Below, piece after piece: positions 61,033 through 64,000 of a DNA stretch of 64,000 nucleotides. Position 1 is the stretch's first letter. Each line of letters opens with the position of its first letter. The notes beneath the pieces are model-generated. The model ran no database searches, was not told where the DNA came from, and worked only from the letters and a program-made list of their open reading frames with translations. Source of the stretch: Streptomyces lavendulae subsp. lavendulae (GTDB taxonomy: Bacteria; Actinomycetota; Actinomycetes; Streptomycetales; Streptomycetaceae); NCBI RefSeq assembly GCF_002803845.1, contig NZ_CP024985.1, forward strand, positions 7,699,501 through 7,763,500, written 5' to 3'. Made by a program: the position numbers and the translations under genes.

Positions 61033-62694
61033 GTGCCCACCCGAGGACGCACGCCGCGGCCGCCGCGGGACTGGTGGTGCGACGCGGTCGTCTACCAGGT
61101 CTACCCGCGCAGCTTCGCCGACGGGAACGCCGACGGGACCGGAGACCTCGCGGGGCTGCGCGCCCGTCTGCCCCATCTGGCGGGGCTGGGCGTCGACGCC
61201 CTGTGGATCACCCCCTGGTACCGCTCGCCCCTCGCCGACGGCGGCTACGACGTCGCCGACCACCGCGACATCGACCCCGCGTTCGGGACCCTGGCGGAGG
61301 CGGAGCTGCTCATCGCCGAGGCCCGCGCCCTGGGTGTCCGCATCATCGTCGACCTCGTCCCCAACCACGTCTCCGGCGAGCACCCGTGGTTCCGGGCCGC
61401 GCTCGCCGCCCCCGCGGGCGCTCCCGAGCGCGAACGGTTCCACTTCCGGCCCGGACGCGGGGAGCACGGCGAACTGCCGCCCAACAACTGGCTCTCCGAG
61501 TTCGGGGGACCGGCCTGGACCCGGACCACGGACGCGGCGGGGCGGCCGGGGGAGTGGTACCTCCACCTGTTCACCCCCCAGCAGCCGGACCTCGACTGGA
61601 ACCATCCCGCCGTCCGCGCCGAGTTCGAATCGGTCCTGCGGTTCTGGTTCGACCGCGGGGTGGCCGGTATCCGGGTGGACTCCGCGAACCTGCTGGCCAA
61701 GGACCCGGAACTGCCCGACCTGGTCCGCCCCCCGGGGGAGCGGCCGCACCCGTACGTCGACCGGGAGGAGCTGCACGAGGTCTACCGGTCCTGGCGCCGC
61801 ATCGCCCGGTCCTATCCGGACGAGCGCGTCCTCATCGGCGAGATCTGGAGCGGGAAGGGCGAACGCCTGGCCCGCTACCTGCGTGGCGACGAACTCCACT
61901 CGGCCTTCAACTTCGCCTTCCTCACGTGCCCCTGGGAAGCCGCCGCGCTGCGGGAGACCATCGACTCCTCGCTGGCCACCGGCGCCCGGGCCGGGGCCGG
62001 GGCGAACTGGGTGCTCTGCAACCACGACGTCACCCGTACGGTCACCCGCTACGGCCGGTCCGACACCTCCTTCGACTTCGGCAAGGTCACCGCCGGCGTC
62101 CCCACGGACCTCGCCCTCGGCACCCGGCGGGCCCGCGCCGCGGCGCTCCTCACCCTCGCCCTGCCCGGCTCCGTCTACCTCTACCAGGGGGAGGAACTCG
62201 GCCTGCCGGAGGTGGAGGACCTGCCCCCGGCGGCCCGCCGCGACCCGGTCCACCTCCGCTCCGGCGGAGCCAATCCGGGCCGGGACGGCTGCCGTGTACC
62301 CCTGCCGTGGTCCGGCGGGCAGCGGCCGTACGGATTCGGCGGCGGCGGCCCGGACACCTGGCTCCCCCAGCCGGACGACTGGGCCGCCCTCACCGTGGCC
62401 GCCCAGGACGCCGACCCCGCCTCCCTCCTGAGCCTGTACCGCCGGGCCCTGCGCCTGCGCCGTTCCCTGGACGCCTTCCGGGGCGGGGCGTTCGCCTGGG
62501 TGCCGGCCGGGGAGGACGTGCTGGCCTTCCGCCGGGACGACGTCCTCTGCCTCGTGAACTTCTCCGACCGCCCGGCGGCCCTGCCGCACGGGCACACCGT
62601 ACTGCTGGCCAGCGATCCGGCGTCCGGGCACGAGCTCGCGCCGCACGCGGCCGTCTGGCTCGGCCGGCCCTCGGCCGGCGCACCCGCATCCTGA
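61033..62694 (+). CDS. GH13 alpha-glucosidase/alpha-amylase family enzyme
   Basis: Oligo-1,6-glucosidase/alpha-glucosidase-like hydrolase of 553 residues with no signal peptide. GH13 motifs are in order: DLVPNHVSGEHPWF, GIRVDSANLL (nucleophile Asp), LIGEIWSG (acid Glu), CNHDVTR (third Asp). It begins DWWCDAVVYQVYPRSFADGN, the typical opening. GTG 61033 after aggagg. In a sugar cluster it may trim a glucosylated intermediate or be a target variant insensitive to the product. Confidence 0.93.
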   Translation: MPTRGRTPRPPRDWWCDAVVYQVYPRSFADGNADGTGDLAGLRARLPHLAGLGVDALWITPWYRSPLADGGYDVADHRDIDPAFGTLAEAELLIAEARALGVRIIVDLVPNHVSGEHPWFRAALAAPAGAPERERFHFRPGRGEHGELPPNNWLSEFGGPAWTRTTDAAGRPGEWYLHLFTPQQPDLDWNHPAVRAEFESVLRFWFDRGVAGIRVDSANLLAKDPELPDLVRPPGERPHPYVDREELHEVYRSWRRIARSYPDERVLIGEIWSGKGERLARYLRGDELHSAFNFAFLTCPWEAAALRETIDSSLATGARAGAGANWVLCNHDVTRTVTRYGRSDTSFDFGKVTAGVPTDLALGTRRARAAALLTLALPGSVYLYQGEELGLPEVEDLPPAARRDPVHLRSGGANPGRDGCRVPLPWSGGQRPYGFGGGGPDTWLPQPDDWAALTVAAQDADPASLLSLYRRALRLRRSLDAFRGGAFAWVPAGEDVLAFRRDDVLCLVNFSDRPAALPHGHTVLLASDPASGHELAPHAAVWLGRPSAGAPAS

Positions 62695-62718
62695 ACGACA
62701 AACAAAGGTGGGAATCCG

Positions 62719-63966
62719 GTGGTAAAAGGCTACGTCGCACTCGTGGACGCGAGTCCCGCATGCCGCTCGGGCGGCCTGGTCGCCGCGTTCAAGGAATGCG
62801 GATACGAGGCCGTCCACGTGCAGAGCGTCCCGGTACGGCCGAAGTTCTACGAGTCGGTGGTGCCCACCGGCTTCGCGGCCGAGGTGGTGCACCACGGGGA
62901 CCTCGACGCGACCCTCGCGGAACTCGCCCGCTACGAGCCGGTCGCGGTCGTTCCCGACAGCGAGTTCGGTGTCGCCTTCGCCGACCTGCTCAGCGAACGG
63001 CTGGGCCTGCCGACCAACGGGACGGCGGGCAGCGCCGCCCGGCGCGACAAGTACGTGATGGTCGAGAAGATCAAGGCGGCGGGGTTGCGCGGCGCCCGCC
63101 AGCTGCTGGTCACGAGCGCCGCCGAACTGGAGGAGTGGCACCGGGAACTGGGCGGCCGGATCGTGGTGAAACCGCTCAGCAGCGCGGGCAGCGACGGCAT
63201 CAACTACTGCGACACCCCCGAGCAGGCGGTGCGCGCGTACGAGGGGCTCGTCGGCACGGACGACATCTTCTCGGTGCCCAACGACACGGTCGTCGCCCAG
63301 GAGTACCTCGCCGGGCCCGAGTACGCCCTCAACATGGTCAGCCGCGACGGCGAGCACCATGTCTGCGACATCTGGACATCCACGCACATCACCGCGAACG
63401 GGGTCCTCGACCTCTGCGACGGGATGGTGCTGCTGCCGTACGAGGGCGAACGGCTCGACGAGGTCGTCCACTACGCAGAACGGGTCCTGGACGCCCTGGA
63501 CATCCGCCACGGACCCGCCCACGTCCAGCTCAAGCTGACACCGTCCGGCCCCTGCGTGATCGAGGTCGCGGCGCGCATGGGCGGCGGCAGCACGGCGCAC
63601 TACGCCCGCATGGCGACCGGCGAGTCCCAGCTGAACTGGACGGCGGACGCCTACGTCCGCCCGGAGCGCTTCCACGAGCGCCGCCGCGAGCGGTACCGGG
63701 TGCGGCAGTTCGTCGCCGGCGCGCCCATGATCTCTCCGGTGGAGGGAACCCTGCGCGGATACACCGGCCTCGACGAGCTGAAGAAGCTGGAAAGCTTCAT
63801 GGGCGTACGGGAATTCGTGCACCCCGGGGAACACCTCGCGGTGACCGTCAACGACCTCACGTACCCCCTGCTCGTCGAACTGCGCCACGAGGTACTGGAA
63901 AGCGTGCTGCGCGACCTCGCCACCGTCCGCTACCTCGACGGCCGCGATTTCTACGACGTCGAATGA
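62719..63966 (+). CDS. ATP-grasp ligase (carboxylate-amine type)
   Basis: ATP-grasp enzyme of 415 residues that forms an acyl-phosphate and joins it to an amine. A preATP-grasp domain comes first (ALVDASPACRSGG), then the ATP part with RIVVKPLSSAGSDGINYC, QEYLAGPEYALNMV and the metal-binding CVIEVAARMGGGS. It looks like L-amino acid ligases and peptide-forming ATP-grasps rather than carboxylases. GTG 62719 follows aaaggtggg. It ends 34 bases before the window edge, so the cluster may go on. Substrates unknown. Confidence 0.9.
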   Translation: MVKGYVALVDASPACRSGGLVAAFKECGYEAVHVQSVPVRPKFYESVVPTGFAAEVVHHGDLDATLAELARYEPVAVVPDSEFGVAFADLLSERLGLPTNGTAGSAARRDKYVMVEKIKAAGLRGARQLLVTSAAELEEWHRELGGRIVVKPLSSAGSDGINYCDTPEQAVRAYEGLVGTDDIFSVPNDTVVAQEYLAGPEYALNMVSRDGEHHVCDIWTSTHITANGVLDLCDGMVLLPYEGERLDEVVHYAERVLDALDIRHGPAHVQLKLTPSGPCVIEVAARMGGGSTAHYARMATGESQLNWTADAYVRPERFHERRRERYRVRQFVAGAPMISPVEGTLRGYTGLDELKKLESFMGVREFVHPGEHLAVTVNDLTYPLLVELRHEVLESVLRDLATVRYLDGRDFYDVE

Positions 63967-64000
63967 CGGATTCACCGGCGGACGGGCGAACCGGTCCCGG

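Overview
This is a very GC-rich chromosomal segment with actinomycete wobble-position bias, frequent GTG and TTG starts, start/stop-overlapping operons and rare TTA leucine codons. Gene content (UppP with BlaI/M56, CsbD, LAL and LuxR regulators, a SpoIIE-type phosphatase, many family members best known from Streptomyces) points to Streptomyces or a close relative. No insertion sequence, integrase, CRISPR array, rRNA or replication origin was seen.

Left part (1-23 kb): mostly housekeeping and stress genes. In order these are the tail of an SDR gene, cytochrome bd oxidase (cydA-cydB), a DUF1345-like membrane protein, a CPA-type cation/proton antiporter with a degenerate RCK tail, a GH15 glucoamylase/trehalase, a ClC channel, an ABM-like protein, a probably frameshifted GNAT enzyme, blaI with an M56 protease, uppP, an AAA ATPase, an amino-acid permease, an AraC regulator, CsbD, a class II amidotransferase, a CBS protein, an Old Yellow Enzyme, a hemerythrin protein, a divergent tRNA-Gly(UCC) followed by a strong hairpin, and a crotonase. 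blaI and uppP carry the same dyad operator (GTCTAC-N6-GTAGAC type), which suggests one BlaI-controlled envelope regulon.

Middle part (23-50 kb): cell-wall genes (polysaccharide-deacetylase-like exported protein, class A PBP lacking the SxxK lysine, secreted amidase-like protein), then a minus-strand accessory block. The block holds a GalE-like protein with Asp at the catalytic Tyr position, an imine-reductase/hydroxyisobutyrate-dehydrogenase-like protein, a LuxR regulator with a TTA codon, a large LAL regulator, a two-component/MMPL/LmeA-like operon, a sugar-type ABC transporter, a GAF-SpoIIE-HATPase phosphatase, a cyclase-family hydrolase and a lipoprotein.

Right part (49.9-63.97 kb): a co-directional plus-strand cluster, much of it translationally coupled. 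It encodes an APH-like kinase, class III aminotransferase, TTA-containing transketolase, GT4 glycosyltransferase, SDR, DUF1349 protein, EEP phosphohydrolase, HAD phosphatase, an 88-aa LuxR HTH protein, a 22-aa peptide gene followed by a hairpin, an O-methyltransferase, a hexapeptide acetyltransferase, a GH13 glucosidase and an ATP-grasp ligase. I read it as an unrecognised specialised-metabolite cluster making an amino-sugar or amino-polyol conjugate, perhaps joined to a ribosomal peptide or amino acid. This is the best candidate in the window for an undescribed system; its product is not deducible from sequence alone.
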